Part shown: positions 10,821 through 19,916 of the stretch, piece by piece
Position numbering within the stretch: position 1 is the first letter of the stretch
Layout of the letters: every line of letters begins with the position of its first letter
DNA from: Ochrobactrum sp. RH2CCR150
GTDB lineage: Bacteria > Pseudomonadota > Alphaproteobacteria > Rhizobiales > Rhizobiaceae
DNA: 64,000 bases
Reading direction: 5' to 3'
NCBI GenBank assembly: GCA_014138095.1
Contig: JACGXE010000001.1
Span: 186,001 to 250,000, forward strand
Position numbers and translations under genes: made by a program
Notes under the pieces: generated by a model
Databases searched by the model: none
What the model was told of the DNA's origin: nothing
What the model saw: the letters and a program-made list of their open reading frames with translations, nothing else

Positions 10821-10848
10821 GAAACCCGACAAAGCGGGTTTCTTTTCA
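10821..10848 (+). terminator. Terminator-like hairpin downstream of hemJ, T-tract on the + strand
   Basis: An 8-bp stem GAAACCCG (10821-10828)/CGGGTTTC (10835-10842) followed on the + strand by TTTTCATTT. The leftward hemJ transcript would meet it just past the hemJ stop, but there the T-tract is on the wrong side, so it fits best as the end of a rightward transcript. Confidence 0.55.
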
Positions 10849-10861
10849 TTTAAAAATGCAA

Positions 10862-11398
10862 TCAAAAAGGTTTTACGATCACCAGAATAACGATCAGGAC
10901 CATCAGAACTGTTGGCACTTCGTTAACGATTCGCCAATGCCTTGGCGGTTTCATGTTCTTGTCTTCTGCGAAAAGGCGCGTCGCCTTCGAAAGATAACCA
11001 TGCATGCCCGACATCAGCACGACCAGCAGCAGCTTGGCGTGCAGCCAGCCGCCCTGGAAGCGGAAGATTTCCCAAGCCATCCACAGACCGGCAATCCAGG
11101 TCACAGCCATGGCCGGGTTTATGATAAAATGCAGCAGTCGCTTTTCCATCACCTTGAAGGTTTCGGAAGCTTCAGAACCCGGCTTGGTCGCTGAGTGATA
11201 GACGAACAGCCGCGGCAGATAGAGCATTCCTGCCATCCAGGCTATGACGGCGATTACGTGAATCGCTTTTACCCAGAGATAGGCATCGGTTGGATTCACG
11301 TGAAACAATGCCCAAACGCCGAGCACCACAATCACAAGCGCTGCGATCATGCGGATATAGGCAGCCTTGGTGCTGCTCTTCGATGTCGGCTGGCTCAC
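10862..11398 (-). CDS. hemJ: Protoporphyrinogen IX oxidase HemJ
   Basis: 178 aa, a membrane protein of the UPF0093/HemJ family that oxidises protoporphyrinogen IX in haem synthesis. Four to five hydrophobic segments are visible, the first near residues 16-33. Conserved family segments include [20 protein letters not shown] (~44-63) with the conserved His, and [12 protein letters not shown]. Its ATG overlaps the hemE stop by four bases, so the two haem genes are coupled. A degenerate parS-like sequence lies in codons near residue 33. Confidence 0.92.
   Translation of the reverse strand: MSQPTSKSSTKAAYIRMIAALVIVVLGVWALFHVNPTDAYLWVKAIHVIAVIAWMAGMLYLPRLFVYHSATKPGSEASETFKVMEKRLLHFIINPAMAVTWIAGLWMAWEIFRFQGGWLHAKLLLVVLMSGMHGYLSKATRLFAEDKNMKPPRHWRIVNEVPTVLMVLIVILVIVKPF
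11292..11307. promoter_or_regulatory. Degenerate parS-like site inside hemJ
   Basis: GGATTCACGTGAAACA on the + strand; two mismatches to the parS palindrome, with one half-site perfect. The identical 18-mer, extended by AT, recurs in hisH at 29887. Whether ParB binds is unknown. Confidence 0.45.
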
Positions 11399-12420
11399 GA
11401 TTTTTCTCCACGAATGCGATCAATCATGCGCTGGACATTTTCGACCGGCGCTTGAGGCGTAATTCCATGTCCGAGATTGAAGATCAGCGGGCCTTTCCCC
11501 AGACGTTCGAGGATCGCATCCACGCCTTCATCGAGTGCTGAACCGCCCGCAACAACGCGCAGCGGGTCGAGATTGCCCTGAATAGCGCCATCTTCCTGCA
11601 AAGCGGCGGCGAAATTGAGCGGAACCGACCAGTCGAGGCCGAGCACATCAACACCGGTCTTTTCGCGGTAGCCTGCATAAAGCATCCCTGCCCCTTTCGG
11701 GAAACCGATGATGCGCGCTTCGGGATAGACGGCGCGAACTTTCTGAACAATCCGCGCCACCGGCTGGATGCAGAACCGCTCAAAGCAGTCTTCGTCCAGA
11801 ACACCCGACCATGAATCGAAAATCTGTACGGCGTCTGCGCCTGCATCCAGCTGTTCGATAAGATATTCGGCCGATACATCCGCCAGATCATTCAAAAGCT
11901 TTTCGAAGGCTTCCGGGAAGCGATAGGCGAAAAGACGGGCGGGGGCCTGATCCGGTGTGCCGTGACCGGCGATCATATAGGTCGCAACAGTCCAGGGAGC
12001 GCCACAGAAACCGAGCAGCGTCGTTTCGTCGGGCAACTGCTCACGCAGCAGCCGAACCGTCTCGTAGACCGGCTCCAGCCGTTTGGCGACACCTTCCGTC
12101 TCAAGCCAGAAAATCTCGTCAGCGTCGATAGGCGTCATCAAAGGTCCCTTGCCTTCTTCAAAGCGAAGGTCACGTCCAAGGGCGTGAGGGATGACCAGAA
12201 TGTCGGAAAAGAGAATGGCTGCATCAAAGCCATAACGGTGGATTGGCTGAAGCGTGACTTCGACAGCCAGATCGGGCGAATAACACAGATCGAGAAAGCT
12301 CCCTGCCTTCTTCCGCGTCTCGCGATATTCCGGAAGGTAGCGACCGGCCTGACGCATCATCCAGATGGGAGGTGGAAAGACCGCTTCACCGTCGATCACT
12401 CTCAAGACTTTGCGCTTCAT
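11395..12420 (-). CDS. hemE: Uroporphyrinogen decarboxylase
   Basis: 341 aa when started at [12 protein letters not shown], the normal family length. It decarboxylates the four acetate side chains of uroporphyrinogen III to give coproporphyrinogen III. The signature [18 protein letters not shown] lies at residues ~17-34 and [18 protein letters not shown] in the middle. An open frame continues upstream to 12570, but those 50 residues are not family-like and would run into the origin-like gap, so the start at 12420 is chosen. Being next to the replication origin is typical of alphaproteobacteria. Confidence 0.96.
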   Translation of the reverse strand: MKRKVLRVIDGEAVFPPPIWMMRQAGRYLPEYRETRKKAGSFLDLCYSPDLAVEVTLQPIHRYGFDAAILFSDILVIPHALGRDLRFEEGKGPLMTPIDADEIFWLETEGVAKRLEPVYETVRLLREQLPDETTLLGFCGAPWTVATYMIAGHGTPDQAPARLFAYRFPEAFEKLLNDLADVSAEYLIEQLDAGADAVQIFDSWSGVLDEDCFERFCIQPVARIVQKVRAVYPEARIIGFPKGAGMLYAGYREKTGVDVLGLDWSVPLNFAAALQEDGAIQGNLDPLRVVAGGSALDEGVDAILERLGKGPLIFNLGHGITPQAPVENVQRMIDRIRGEKS

Positions 12421-12875
12421 CTGATTTTTATCCGCCCTGTTGGTTGCCTGATCCGGTTTTGGTCTGAAGTTATCCAGTCCGGTTCTCATAAAGAAAGGAT
12501 GATTCAGGAATCTTTTGATTCTTAGAGTCTGTTGGAATCGGGGATTAAGGTCTGTCCCGGTTTTCCCCACAGTTCCAAAATTGCCATCTCATCCTGTGCA
12601 ATTTTTCGCCGCCAGTCTGACCGAAAACGTAAAAAACTCAATTCCCTCTTTTAATATAAAGGGTTACCAATTGACGCAGTTCATGAGCTTTTGTGGAAAA
12701 GCTGGGAATAATTGAGAGGTTTCCCGAAATTGCGAGTCTTGTCCACACATGTTGATGGCGGCTCCGCACATGTTCGCCCGCTGTGGATGACTTGCCAATT
12801 TTTCCACGGCCTGCCATGGCTTGTGGACGAAGCCTCGGCCTTACGCACAGCCGTCAACAGGAGGGCAACAAAACT
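12421..12875. other. oriC: Candidate chromosomal replication origin (oriC)
   Basis: 455 bases without a credible gene, between hemE (leftward) and ppsR (rightward), the position of the origin in Caulobacter (Cori) and rhizobia. DnaA-box-like 9-mers: TGTGGAAAA at 12692-12700 (complement TTTTCCACA, fits TTWTNCACA), TTGTCCACA at 12739-12747, TGTGGATGA at 12782-12790, TTTTCCACG at 12800-12808, TGTGGACGA at 12822-12830. A weaker one lies at 12563-12571. An AT-rich stretch at 12622-12663 could be the unwinding element. No clear TTAA-N7-TTAA CtrA box was found. Gene orientation flips across this gap. Confidence 0.72.
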
Positions 12876-13715
12876 GTGACCAGAACGCTTTCCTACTTTC
12901 ATCTCCATCTGATTTCTGATGCGACGGGAGAGACTCTCCTCGCAGCCGGACGTGCGGCTGCGGCGCAATATGCCAATGCGCGGGCCATCGAGCATATTTA
13001 TCCACTGATCCGTACCGAGAAGCAGCTGCGCAAGGTTTTGGAAGGGATCGATGCCGAACCGGGTATCGTTCTCTATACGATTGTCGATCAGAAACTGGCT
13101 GCAATCATTGATGAAGCCTGTGCTGAAATGGGCGTTCCCAGCGTTTCTGTGCTGGAACCGGTGCTGAACACGTTCCAGTCCTATCTTGGTGCGCCGGCGC
13201 ATCGCCGCGCCAGCGCGCAGCATGTGCTCAATGCCGATTATTTTCGCCGGATCGACGCGCTGAATTTCACGATGGAGCATGATGACGGACAGTTGCCGCT
13301 CGATATCGAGGAGGCGGACGTCATTCTGGTCGGCATTTCGCGCACATCCAAGACGCCAACCAGCATTTATCTCGCCAATCGCGGCGTGAAGGCGACCAAT
13401 GTTCCAATCGTATTGGGCATTCCCGTTCCAGAAGTTCTGTTCACTGCCAAGCGACCGCTGATCGTCGGGCTGGTCGCGACCGCGGAGCGGATTTCGCAAA
13501 TCCGCCAGAACCGGCCGCTCGGCAGTGTGCCGTCGCTTGATACGGGACTTTACACAGACCGGGTGTCAATTTCCGAAGAACTGGCCTTTGCGCGCAACAT
13601 CTGCAACAGGCATGGCTGGCCGATCATCGATGTATCGCGGCGGTCCATCGAGGAAACGGCTGCCGCCATATTGGCGCTTTTGCGAACTGGAAAGAACGAA
13701 GGATTTCAATCATGA
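12876..13715 (+). CDS. ppsR: Pyruvate,phosphate dikinase/PEP synthase regulatory protein (DUF299, PpsR)
   Basis: 279 aa from the GTG at 12876, which has AGGAGGG at 12859-12865. A longer frame from 12783 adds 31 residues of no family similarity inside the origin-like gap. The protein is a bifunctional ADP-dependent kinase/phosphorylase that switches PPDK or PEP synthase by threonine phosphorylation. [14 protein letters not shown] lies at residues 8-21 and the P-loop-like [10 protein letters not shown] at 153-162. Its stop overlaps the maf start by 4 bp. Which dikinase it controls cannot be told here. Confidence 0.93.
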   Translation: MTRTLSYFHLHLISDATGETLLAAGRAAAAQYANARAIEHIYPLIRTEKQLRKVLEGIDAEPGIVLYTIVDQKLAAIIDEACAEMGVPSVSVLEPVLNTFQSYLGAPAHRRASAQHVLNADYFRRIDALNFTMEHDDGQLPLDIEEADVILVGISRTSKTPTSIYLANRGVKATNVPIVLGIPVPEVLFTAKRPLIVGLVATAERISQIRQNRPLGSVPSLDTGLYTDRVSISEELAFARNICNRHGWPIIDVSRRSIEETAAAILALLRTGKNEGFQS

Positions 13716-14311
13716 CGACCAGGCTCATTCTTGCTTCCAAGAGCCCTTTCCGCTCGGCGCTGTTGAAAAATGCCGGGATCGAGTTTTCGGGTGAAAGCGC
13801 CGATATCGATGAGCGCGCCGTCGAAGCGCCGCTTTATGAAACGGGCGCAACGCCGGAAGAAGTGGCCCAGGTTCTGGCTGAAGCCAAGGCGCTCGATGTT
13901 GCGGAAAAAAATCCGGGCGCTGTGGTGATCGGCTGCGACCAGACCTTGTCGCTTGGAGACGAAATTTTCCACAAGCCTGCCAATATGGAAGCGGCGGGGC
14001 GTCAGCTTCTGCAGTTTTCCGGCAAGACGCACCAGCTCAACAGCGCGGTGGTTCTGGTGAAAGACGGCGAGACCCTGTGGCGTCATGTTTCGGTTGCGCG
14101 CATGACCATGCGAGCATTGAGCCCGGCATTTGTCGGGCGCTATCTCGGCCGGGTTGGCGATAGCGCGCTTTCCAGCGTCGGCGCTTATCAGGTGGAAGGT
14201 CCGGGCATCCAGCTTTTCGAGAAGATTGAAGGCGATTATTTCACGATTGTCGGTCTGCCGCTGCTGCCGCTGCTTGCCGAACTGCGCAAGGAAAACCTTA
14301 TCGATGGCTGA
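13712..14311 (+). CDS. maf: Maf-family nucleotide pyrophosphatase
   Basis: 199 aa, Maf/Ham1-type house-cleaning nucleoside triphosphate pyrophosphatase. [13 protein letters not shown] opens the protein (residues 6-18; the family motif is S-x-S-P-R-R, here SKSPFR), and GCDQTL and [12 protein letters not shown] follow. It lies in a tightly packed run ppsR-maf-aroE-coaE with 4-8 bp overlaps, so the four are likely co-transcribed. Confidence 0.92.
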   Translation: MTTRLILASKSPFRSALLKNAGIEFSGESADIDERAVEAPLYETGATPEEVAQVLAEAKALDVAEKNPGAVVIGCDQTLSLGDEIFHKPANMEAAGRQLLQFSGKTHQLNSAVVLVKDGETLWRHVSVARMTMRALSPAFVGRYLGRVGDSALSSVGAYQVEGPGIQLFEKIEGDYFTIVGLPLLPLLAELRKENLIDG

Positions 14312-15173
14312 CACGACAATCGTGACGGGGCCGAAGGCTTTTGTCACCGGCTTTCCGATCAAACATTCGCGGTCACCGCTGATCCATGGATTCTGGCTGA
14401 AGGCGCTTGGAATTGACGGCTCTTACGAGCCGCTTGCGGTGAAACCGGAAGAGTTTGCTGCTTTTGCCGCATCTTTGGCCGACAATGGCTTTGCGGGCGG
14501 CAATGTGACGATCCCGCATAAGGAAGCAGCACACGCTGCAGCCGACAGTCTGGATGCGGCTGCAACTGCCATCGGCGCGGTCAACACGCTGTGGTTTGAA
14601 GACTGCAAGCTTTGCGGCGGCAATACGGATGCCTACGGTTTCGCAGCCAATCTCGATGATTATGCGCCGGGCTGGGACAATGCGGATACAGCGCTTGTTC
14701 TGGGCGCGGGCGGCGCGAGCCGCGCCGTCATTCACGCGCTTTTGTCGCGCGGCTTTTCAAAAGTTTCGGTTATCAATCGCACGGTCAGCCGGGCGGAAGA
14801 ACTGGCGATACATTTTGGTGCCGCAGTTTCAGCTTCCGGCTGGGACGGCGCGCAGCAACGCGTCGCCGATGCGGGGTTGATCGTCAACACCACGTCGCTC
14901 GGCATGAGCGGACACGGTGAAGAGATCGGGTTTCCGCTTGATCTGAGTGGCGCTCCTCAAGGCGCCATCGCGACAGATATCGTCTATGTTCCGCTCAAAA
15001 CGCCCTTTCTGAAAGGCGCAGAAGAAGCTGGTCTCAAGACCGTGGACGGGCTCGGTATGTTGCTGCATCAGGCGGTGCCGGGTTTCGAACGCTGGTTTGG
15101 CCAAAAGCCTGAGGTGACGGCGGCGCTGCGGGAGCATATTCTGGCGGATATGGCAAAGGCTGGCGCTCTATGA
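14304..15173 (+). CDS. aroE: Shikimate dehydrogenase (NADP+)
   Basis: 289 aa from the ATG at 14304, overlapping maf by 8 bp. It reduces 3-dehydroshikimate to shikimate in aromatic amino acid synthesis. The shikimate-binding HSRSPLIHG (21-29), NVTIPHKE (67-74) with catalytic Lys73, NTDAYGF with the partner Asp, and the NADP-binding GAGGASRA are visible. The frame is open upstream to 14130, but that part lies wholly inside maf. Confidence 0.96.
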   Translation: MADTTIVTGPKAFVTGFPIKHSRSPLIHGFWLKALGIDGSYEPLAVKPEEFAAFAASLADNGFAGGNVTIPHKEAAHAAADSLDAAATAIGAVNTLWFEDCKLCGGNTDAYGFAANLDDYAPGWDNADTALVLGAGGASRAVIHALLSRGFSKVSVINRTVSRAEELAIHFGAAVSASGWDGAQQRVADAGLIVNTTSLGMSGHGEEIGFPLDLSGAPQGAIATDIVYVPLKTPFLKGAEEAGLKTVDGLGMLLHQAVPGFERWFGQKPEVTAALREHILADMAKAGAL

Positions 15174-15772
15174 TCATTCTCGGACTGACAGGCTCCATTG
15201 GCATGGGAAAAACCACGGCGTCCAATATGTTCGCCGAGGCGGGTGTCCCTGTTTACAGCGCCGACGATGCTGTCCATCAGCTCTATTCAGGCCGCGCCGC
15301 GCCACTGATCGAGGCGGCTTTTCCGGGCACAGTGGCAAACGGTACTGTGGACCGTGAAAAGCTTTCTGTCGCGGTGATCGGCAAGCCCGATGCCTTGAAG
15401 AAGCTTGAGAGCATCGTGCATCCGCTGGTGCGCGAGGAAGAAGAAGCGTTTCTGCGCGAGGCGGAAGCGCAAGGCTCTGCCATCGCTCTGGTCGATATTC
15501 CGCTGCTGTTCGAAACGGGCGGTGAAAAGCGCGTGGACAGGATCGTTGTGGTATCGGCTCCCGCCGATATTCAGCGCGCCCGCGTTTTGGCGCGACCCGG
15601 CATGACGGAAGAAAAGCTCGACGCCATTCTCGCCCGGCAGACACCGGATGCCGAAAAGCGCGCCCGCGCCGATTTCGTGCTCGACACGAGCGGCAGTTTT
15701 GACAATCTGCGTCAGCAGATAACGGCGGTTATCCAGAAATTGAGTGGAAAGCCGGCTGTCGCGACCGAATAG
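15170..15772 (+). CDS. coaE: Dephospho-CoA kinase
   Basis: 200 aa. Last step of coenzyme A synthesis, phosphorylating the 3'-OH of the ribose. The P-loop GSIGMGKTT spans residues 8-16, DIPLLFET follows mid-protein and the lid/C-terminal region includes [16 protein letters not shown]. It overlaps aroE by 4 bp. Full length. Confidence 0.96.
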   Translation: MIILGLTGSIGMGKTTASNMFAEAGVPVYSADDAVHQLYSGRAAPLIEAAFPGTVANGTVDREKLSVAVIGKPDALKKLESIVHPLVREEEEAFLREAEAQGSAIALVDIPLLFETGGEKRVDRIVVVSAPADIQRARVLARPGMTEEKLDAILARQTPDAEKRARADFVLDTSGSFDNLRQQITAVIQKLSGKPAVATE

Positions 15773-15822
15773 CGGCATTTGCTGTGCTATAGGTTCTGGA
15801 CAATTTTCTGAGAGGTTCTTCA

Positions 15823-16524
15823 ATGCGCGAGATCGTTTTCGATACCGAAACCACCGGTCTGGAAAGACTGGAGGATCGCGTGATCGAAATTGGCGGCGTG
15901 GAACTGATCAACAAGTTTCCCACAGGCCGCAGGTTCCATAAATTCATCAATCCGCAGGGACGCCAGGTGCATCCCGAGGCCTTGGCGGTGCACGGCATCA
16001 GCAACGAGCAATTGCTGGACAAACCGACTTTTGCGGAAATTCTGGACGAGTTTCTCGAATTCTTCGACGGCGCCAAACTGGTAGCGCACAACGCCATGTT
16101 CGACCTTGGCTTCATGAATGCCGAGCTTGAACGGCTTGGAAAGCCCGAAATCGCTGTGGAGCGCATTGTGGATACGCTGGCGCTGGCGCGCCGCAAACAT
16201 CCGATGGGGCCGAACTCGCTGGATGCGTTGTGCAAGCGCTACGGCATCGAAAATTCACACCGGACGCTGCACGGCGCACTGCTCGACTCCGAAATTCTGG
16301 CGGAAGTCTATATCGAGCTGATCGGCGGCAAACAGACGGCGCTTGGTCTAAGCATGGATGGCAGCCCGAACAGCAGTGGTGCATCGGACGGTGGTGCAGC
16401 GATTGTGCTGGCGGCGCGCCCTGCCCCGCTTGCGCCTCGGGTCAGCGAAACGGAACGCGCAGCCCATACGGCGCTCGTCGATGGCATGGGCGACAAGGCG
16501 ATCTGGAAAAAATACTCGGCCTGA
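15823..16524 (+). CDS. dnaQ: DNA polymerase III subunit epsilon (proofreading exonuclease)
   Basis: 233 aa. A DEDDh 3'-5' exonuclease; Exo I FDTETTG at residues 6-12 carries Asp7 and Glu9, Exo II is VAHNAMFDLGFM, and Exo III is HGALLDSEILAEVY. The C-terminal ~50 residues resemble the linker plus polymerase-binding segment. AGAGGTTCTTCA upstream gives a moderate ribosome-binding site. The 50-bp gap after coaE may hold its own promoter. Convergent with secB. Confidence 0.95.
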   Translation: MREIVFDTETTGLERLEDRVIEIGGVELINKFPTGRRFHKFINPQGRQVHPEALAVHGISNEQLLDKPTFAEILDEFLEFFDGAKLVAHNAMFDLGFMNAELERLGKPEIAVERIVDTLALARRKHPMGPNSLDALCKRYGIENSHRTLHGALLDSEILAEVYIELIGGKQTALGLSMDGSPNSSGASDGGAAIVLAARPAPLAPRVSETERAAHTALVDGMGDKAIWKKYSA

Positions 16525-16551
16525 GAACTTGGCCATTGGTACGAAATAAAA

Positions 16552-16579
16552 AAAAGCCCGGCTTTGCAGCCGGGCTTTT
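16552..16579. terminator. Bidirectional terminator, dnaQ/secB
   Basis: A 12-bp perfect stem (AAAAGCCCGGCT and its complement) with loop TTGC at 16564-16567 and T-tracts on both strands. Confidence 0.9.
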
Positions 16580-16600
16580 CGTATCGGAAAGCGATAAAGC

Positions 16601-17092
16601 TTAGCTCTTGACGGCAGCCTTGGCCTGTTCTTCAGCCATGCGCTGCTGGAACATCTGCGCGAAATCGATCGGGTCGATCATCAGCGGCGGGTAGCCGCCA
16701 TTGCGCGTTGCGTCAGCAATGATCTGGCGTGCGAACGGGAACAGCAGGCGCGGGCATTCGATGAACAGCAGCGGCAGCATGTGCTCCTGCGGAATGCCCG
16801 AAATGCGGAAAACGCCGCCATAGACCAGTTCCGTGTTGAACAGAACGTCCTTGCCGTCCACAGCCTTGGCTTCCAGCGTCAGCACAACGTCAAAATCCGT
16901 TTCGGAAAGCGGATTGGCGTTCACATTCACATTGATGTTGATCGAAGGGGCCTTTTCGCGCGGGCGCAGCGACAGCGGCGCACCCGGGCTTTCAAAGGAC
17001 AGATCCTTCACATATTGGGCCAGAATGTTGAGGGACGGCTCGGCGGTCGCGCCGTTGCCATTCTTTACTTCTCCCGCAGCCTTATCGCTCAT
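16601..17092 (-). CDS. secB: Protein-export chaperone SecB
   Basis: 163 aa. Tetrameric chaperone holding Sec substrates unfolded for SecA. The segments [10 protein letters not shown] (~27-36), INVNVNA and the C-terminal [16 protein letters not shown] (SecA-contacting region) match the family. It is next to fxsA and opposite dnaQ, as in other Rhizobiales. Cytoplasmic. Confidence 0.96.
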   Translation of the reverse strand: MSDKAAGEVKNGNGATAEPSLNILAQYVKDLSFESPGAPLSLRPREKAPSININVNVNANPLSETDFDVVLTLEAKAVDGKDVLFNTELVYGGVFRISGIPQEHMLPLLFIECPRLLFPFARQIIADATRNGGYPPLMIDPIDFAQMFQQRMAEEQAKAAVKS

Positions 17093-17209
17093 TATCGGTA
17101 TGCCTTCTTTTCGGTAATTAAACTCGTTGCCCCAAAAGGCTGGAATGCTTGGCTAGCATGCGAGCGAGCATGAGGCAAGAAAGGCTTTCAACGTTAGCTA
17201 TTGCTGCTG

Positions 17210-17731
17210 TTAGCCGTCTTTGCGCTCGCCTTTCCATGGCGAATTGTCATTCGGCTTGGTCGTATAGTCTTCCGGGTTGAGATCGATGACGCGATCCTCG
17301 CCCCGGTTTGGATTGGGTTGCTGATACTGGCCATAGCCATCCGAATAGCGCGCCGATGTGGCGACAACCATGCGGCCACGCACGAATTTTTCCCAGACGA
17401 TATCGCGAATGAACGGGATGAAAAGCAAAATGCCGATAGTGCTGGTCACGAAGCCGGGCACGATCAGCATGATCGCAGCCAGAACCAGCATGGAGCCATG
17501 CACCATTTCACGATCCGGAACGCGGCCTGCGGCCGTTTCCGTGCGGATGCGCTGGAGAAGGCCAATGCCCTGCACACGCAAAAGGAAAAAGCCAAGCATG
17601 GCGCTCAAGATCACCAGACCCAGTGTCGCGAAGACGCCGATATGGCTGCCGACGATCACAAAACCGGCGATCTCGATGAACGGCATTGCCAGCATGATGA
17701 GAGGGGCGAAAGAAGACGACACGTGAGTCAC
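17210..17731 (-). CDS. fxsA: FxsA-family membrane protein
   Basis: 173 aa. The FxsA family was named for suppressing phage T7 F exclusion in E. coli; its cellular role is unclear. Three hydrophobic segments are seen: residues ~8-28, ~33-50 (LGLVILSAMLGFFLLR) and ~75-100. The C-terminal ~35 residues are polar (tail of PNPNRGEDRVIDL type). Divergent from the tim44-like gene across a gap with two palindromic operators. Confidence 0.88.
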   Translation of the reverse strand: MTHVSSSFAPLIMLAMPFIEIAGFVIVGSHIGVFATLGLVILSAMLGFFLLRVQGIGLLQRIRTETAAGRVPDREMVHGSMLVLAAIMLIVPGFVTSTIGILLFIPFIRDIVWEKFVRGRMVVATSARYSDGYGQYQQPNPNRGEDRVIDLNPEDYTTKPNDNSPWKGERKDG

Positions 17732-17751
17732 GACCTTTTAATGTGTGGTTG

Positions 17752-17796
17752 ATGTTCCGAACATAACGACAAATGTAGCTTTTTCAGGTTCGGAAC
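17752..17796. promoter_or_regulatory. Paired palindromes in the fxsA/tim44 divergent gap
   Basis: GTTCCGAAC at 17754-17762 (extended palindrome ATGTTCCGAACAT, 17752-17764) and its exact inverse GTTCGGAAC at 17788-17796, 34 bp apart start-to-start. Both fit GTTC-S-GAAC. They could be a paired operator, or the arms of a loose hairpin in the fxsA leader. No regulator is identified. Confidence 0.4.
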
Positions 17797-17942
17797 GAAA
17801 TTGAAACTGTCTATCATGAAATATCAAATAGGTACGCGTGATCGGGATTTGAATGATTGCGCCTGCCGATCTATATGTATGAAACAGAAATTCACGATTG
17901 GAAGGGATTTGACGCCCTCTCCTTCAATCAATGGCAGGCGGC

Positions 17943-18641
17943 ATGGAATTTTTCGACTTCGGCACGATCTTCTTCTTCATCGCAGCGGTGATCATTTTTC
18001 TCCAGCTGAGGAATGTTCTTGGTCGCCGTACTGGAAATGAAAAGCCGCCCTTCGATCCCTATACATCGGCCAAAAGCGCCGATAATGCCGCGCCTGCTGG
18101 TTCGGATGGCGACAATGTGGTGGCTCTACCGCAGCGCGCCGGTGAGAAGGATTTCACGGCAATCGACAAGATCGCGGCGACCGGAACGCCGATCAACGAC
18201 GGTCTGCGGGCAATTTATGCCGCTGATCCTACCTTTGAACCGGCCCGTTTCGTGGACGGCGTGAAGATCGCCTATGAAATGATTGTGATGTCCTTTGCCG
18301 ATGGCGATCGCAAAGTTTTGAAGAATCTCTTGTCGAAGGAAGTCTATGAAGGCTTCGTTTCGGCCATTGAGGAACGCGAGCAGCGCGGCGAGAGCGTGCG
18401 CTCTTCCTTCGTGGGTATCGAGAAGGCGGAGATCGCAGCTGCCGAAATGAAGGGCTCGGAAGCGCATGTGACGCTGAACATTGTCAGCCAGATGATTTCG
18501 GCGACGCTCGACAAGGAAGGCAAGCTGATCGACGGCGACCTCGAAAACGTGGTCGAGATCAAGGATTTGTGGACTTTCGCCCGCGATACGCGCTCGCGTG
18601 ATCCCAACTGGAAGCTTGTCGCGACCGAAGCGGAAGATTAA
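17943..18641 (+). CDS. Tim44/TimA-type calcium-binding-like domain protein
   Basis: 232 aa from the ATG at 17943 (AGGCGG 3-8 bases upstream); an in-frame ATG at 17931 is less well placed. One N-terminal membrane segment (EFFDFGTIFFFIAAVIIFLQ, 2-21), a linker rich in Asp, Ala and Pro, then the Tim44-like domain (~80-230) seen in mitochondrial import motor Tim44 and its alphaproteobacterial homologues. Probable inner-membrane anchored protein facing the cytoplasm. A role in protein translocation is inferred only from homology and the nearby secB. Confidence 0.87.
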   Translation: MEFFDFGTIFFFIAAVIIFLQLRNVLGRRTGNEKPPFDPYTSAKSADNAAPAGSDGDNVVALPQRAGEKDFTAIDKIAATGTPINDGLRAIYAADPTFEPARFVDGVKIAYEMIVMSFADGDRKVLKNLLSKEVYEGFVSAIEEREQRGESVRSSFVGIEKAEIAAAEMKGSEAHVTLNIVSQMISATLDKEGKLIDGDLENVVEIKDLWTFARDTRSRDPNWKLVATEAED

Positions 18642-18659
18642 GAGAAGGCTTAAGAATCG

Positions 18660-18684
18660 GGCCGCTGATTTCAGCGGCCTTTTT
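18660..18684 (+). terminator. Terminator after tim44-like gene
   Basis: A 9-bp stem GGCCGCTGA/TCAGCGGCC (18660-18668, 18671-18679) followed by TTTTT, 19 bases after the stop codon. Confidence 0.85.
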
Positions 18685-18756
18685 GTTTGTACTTGATAGA
18701 GCCATTCCTTTTTAAAAGCGGAAACGTTAGAACGGCTCTATCAATTTGTTTTCACC

Positions 18757-18804
18757 GCATTTCCTTCGCAAAACCGTTTCACACTTTTGCTGGAAATGCT
18801 CTAG
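18757..18804 (-). repeat. Nested-palindrome intergenic repeat, copy 1
   Basis: Outer arms GCATTTCC (18757-18764)/GGAAATGC (18792-18799), inner arms GCAAAA (18768-18773)/TTTTGC (18785-18790), core complementary to GTGTGAAACGG. Reads in the minus orientation. Same family as copies at 33066, 36344, 39307, 45173 and 57371. Confidence 0.85.
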
Positions 18805-18816
18805 ACGGATGCGGCT

Positions 18817-19914
18817 GTGAGCAACTTGGCGAGGATTTTCCGCCCGGTGGGTTTTTCCGATTGCCCCGGCTGGGACCGGGACGATCAGGCCCCCGCATTT
18901 GCCGCTTTTCGCTGTTCCGCCGATTATGCCGCGCATCAGACCTATCATAGCGGCAGCCTTGGCATCAGCTTCGAGGCGTTGCAACCGGCCTTTACCGCGG
19001 CACGGCATCTCGATAATCCCGATACGATTACCGCCCGCGCCTTTTTCGAACAGCACTTCATTCCGTGCCGGATCGTTCCGGAACAGGAACAGGGTTTTGT
19101 CACCGGGTTTTACGAGCCGGAAATCGAAGCATCCCGTGTTGCGGATGATCGATTCACGGTGCCGTTTCTGAGAAAGCCGGACGATCTCGTCAAAGTGACC
19201 GATGAGAACCGCCCCGCCGGTTTTGATCCGAGCTATGCGTTCGCGCGTCAGACAGAGGCTGGGCTTGTCGAATATGACGACCGCCGCCAGATCGAACAGG
19301 GCAGTCTTGCCGGGCGGGGCCTTGAGATTGCCTTCGTTGCTGATCGGGTGGATGCGTTTTTTGCCCATGTTCAGGGCGCTGCCCGGCTGAAATTCAGCGA
19401 TGGCAGCATGATGCGCATCACTTATGCCGCCAAGGCGGGGCATCCCTTTACCGGCATTGGACGTATTCTCGTCGCCAATGGCGAAATTCCGGCAGCCGAT
19501 ATTTCCATGCAGACAATCCGCCGCTGGCTGAAGGATCACCCAGAAAAGGCGGATGCGCTGATCTGGCAGAACCGGTCCTATATCTTCTTCCGGGAAGCGC
19601 CGGTGGATGATGTTGATGCAGGTCCGATTGCGGCTGCCAAGGTTCCGCTGACGGCGGGCCGGTCGCTTGCCGTTGACCGGCTGCTGCACACTTTCGGCAC
19701 GCCCTTTTATGTCGATGCGCCGACTGTGACCGTTTTCGATGGCGCGCCTTTCGCACGGCTGATGATCGCACAGGATACCGGCACGGCCATTGTCGGCCCG
19801 GCGCGCGGCGATCTGTTTGCCGGATCTGGCGATGCGGCTGGCGAGATTGCGGGCGGTATCAAGAGTGCAGCGGAATTCTACGCGCTTGTGCCTCGCAAGC
19901 TGGTGGAGGCGTGA
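18817..19914 (+). CDS. mltA: MltA-family murein lytic transglycosylase
   Basis: 365 aa from a GTG. MltA-type enzymes cleave peptidoglycan to 1,6-anhydroMurNAc products. Visible family segments: FVTGFYEPEIEAS (~89-101), YAAKAGHPFTGIGR, the RRWLKDHPEKADALIWQN region, and the 3D-domain end segment with DTGTAIVGPARGDLFAG, containing the catalytic-type Asp. No signal peptide or lipobox is visible at this start, which is common in rhizobial homologues but leaves export unexplained. First gene of mltA-smr-xre. Confidence 0.9.
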   Translation: MSNLARIFRPVGFSDCPGWDRDDQAPAFAAFRCSADYAAHQTYHSGSLGISFEALQPAFTAARHLDNPDTITARAFFEQHFIPCRIVPEQEQGFVTGFYEPEIEASRVADDRFTVPFLRKPDDLVKVTDENRPAGFDPSYAFARQTEAGLVEYDDRRQIEQGSLAGRGLEIAFVADRVDAFFAHVQGAARLKFSDGSMMRITYAAKAGHPFTGIGRILVANGEIPAADISMQTIRRWLKDHPEKADALIWQNRSYIFFREAPVDDVDAGPIAAAKVPLTAGRSLAVDRLLHTFGTPFYVDAPTVTVFDGAPFARLMIAQDTGTAIVGPARGDLFAGSGDAAGEIAGGIKSAAEFYALVPRKLVEA

Positions 19915-19916
19915 CC

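Noticed and set aside
12421..12570. N-terminal extension of hemE into the origin-like gap
   Set aside because: The additional 50 residues do not resemble hemE, whose normal start fits [11 protein letters not shown] at 12420.
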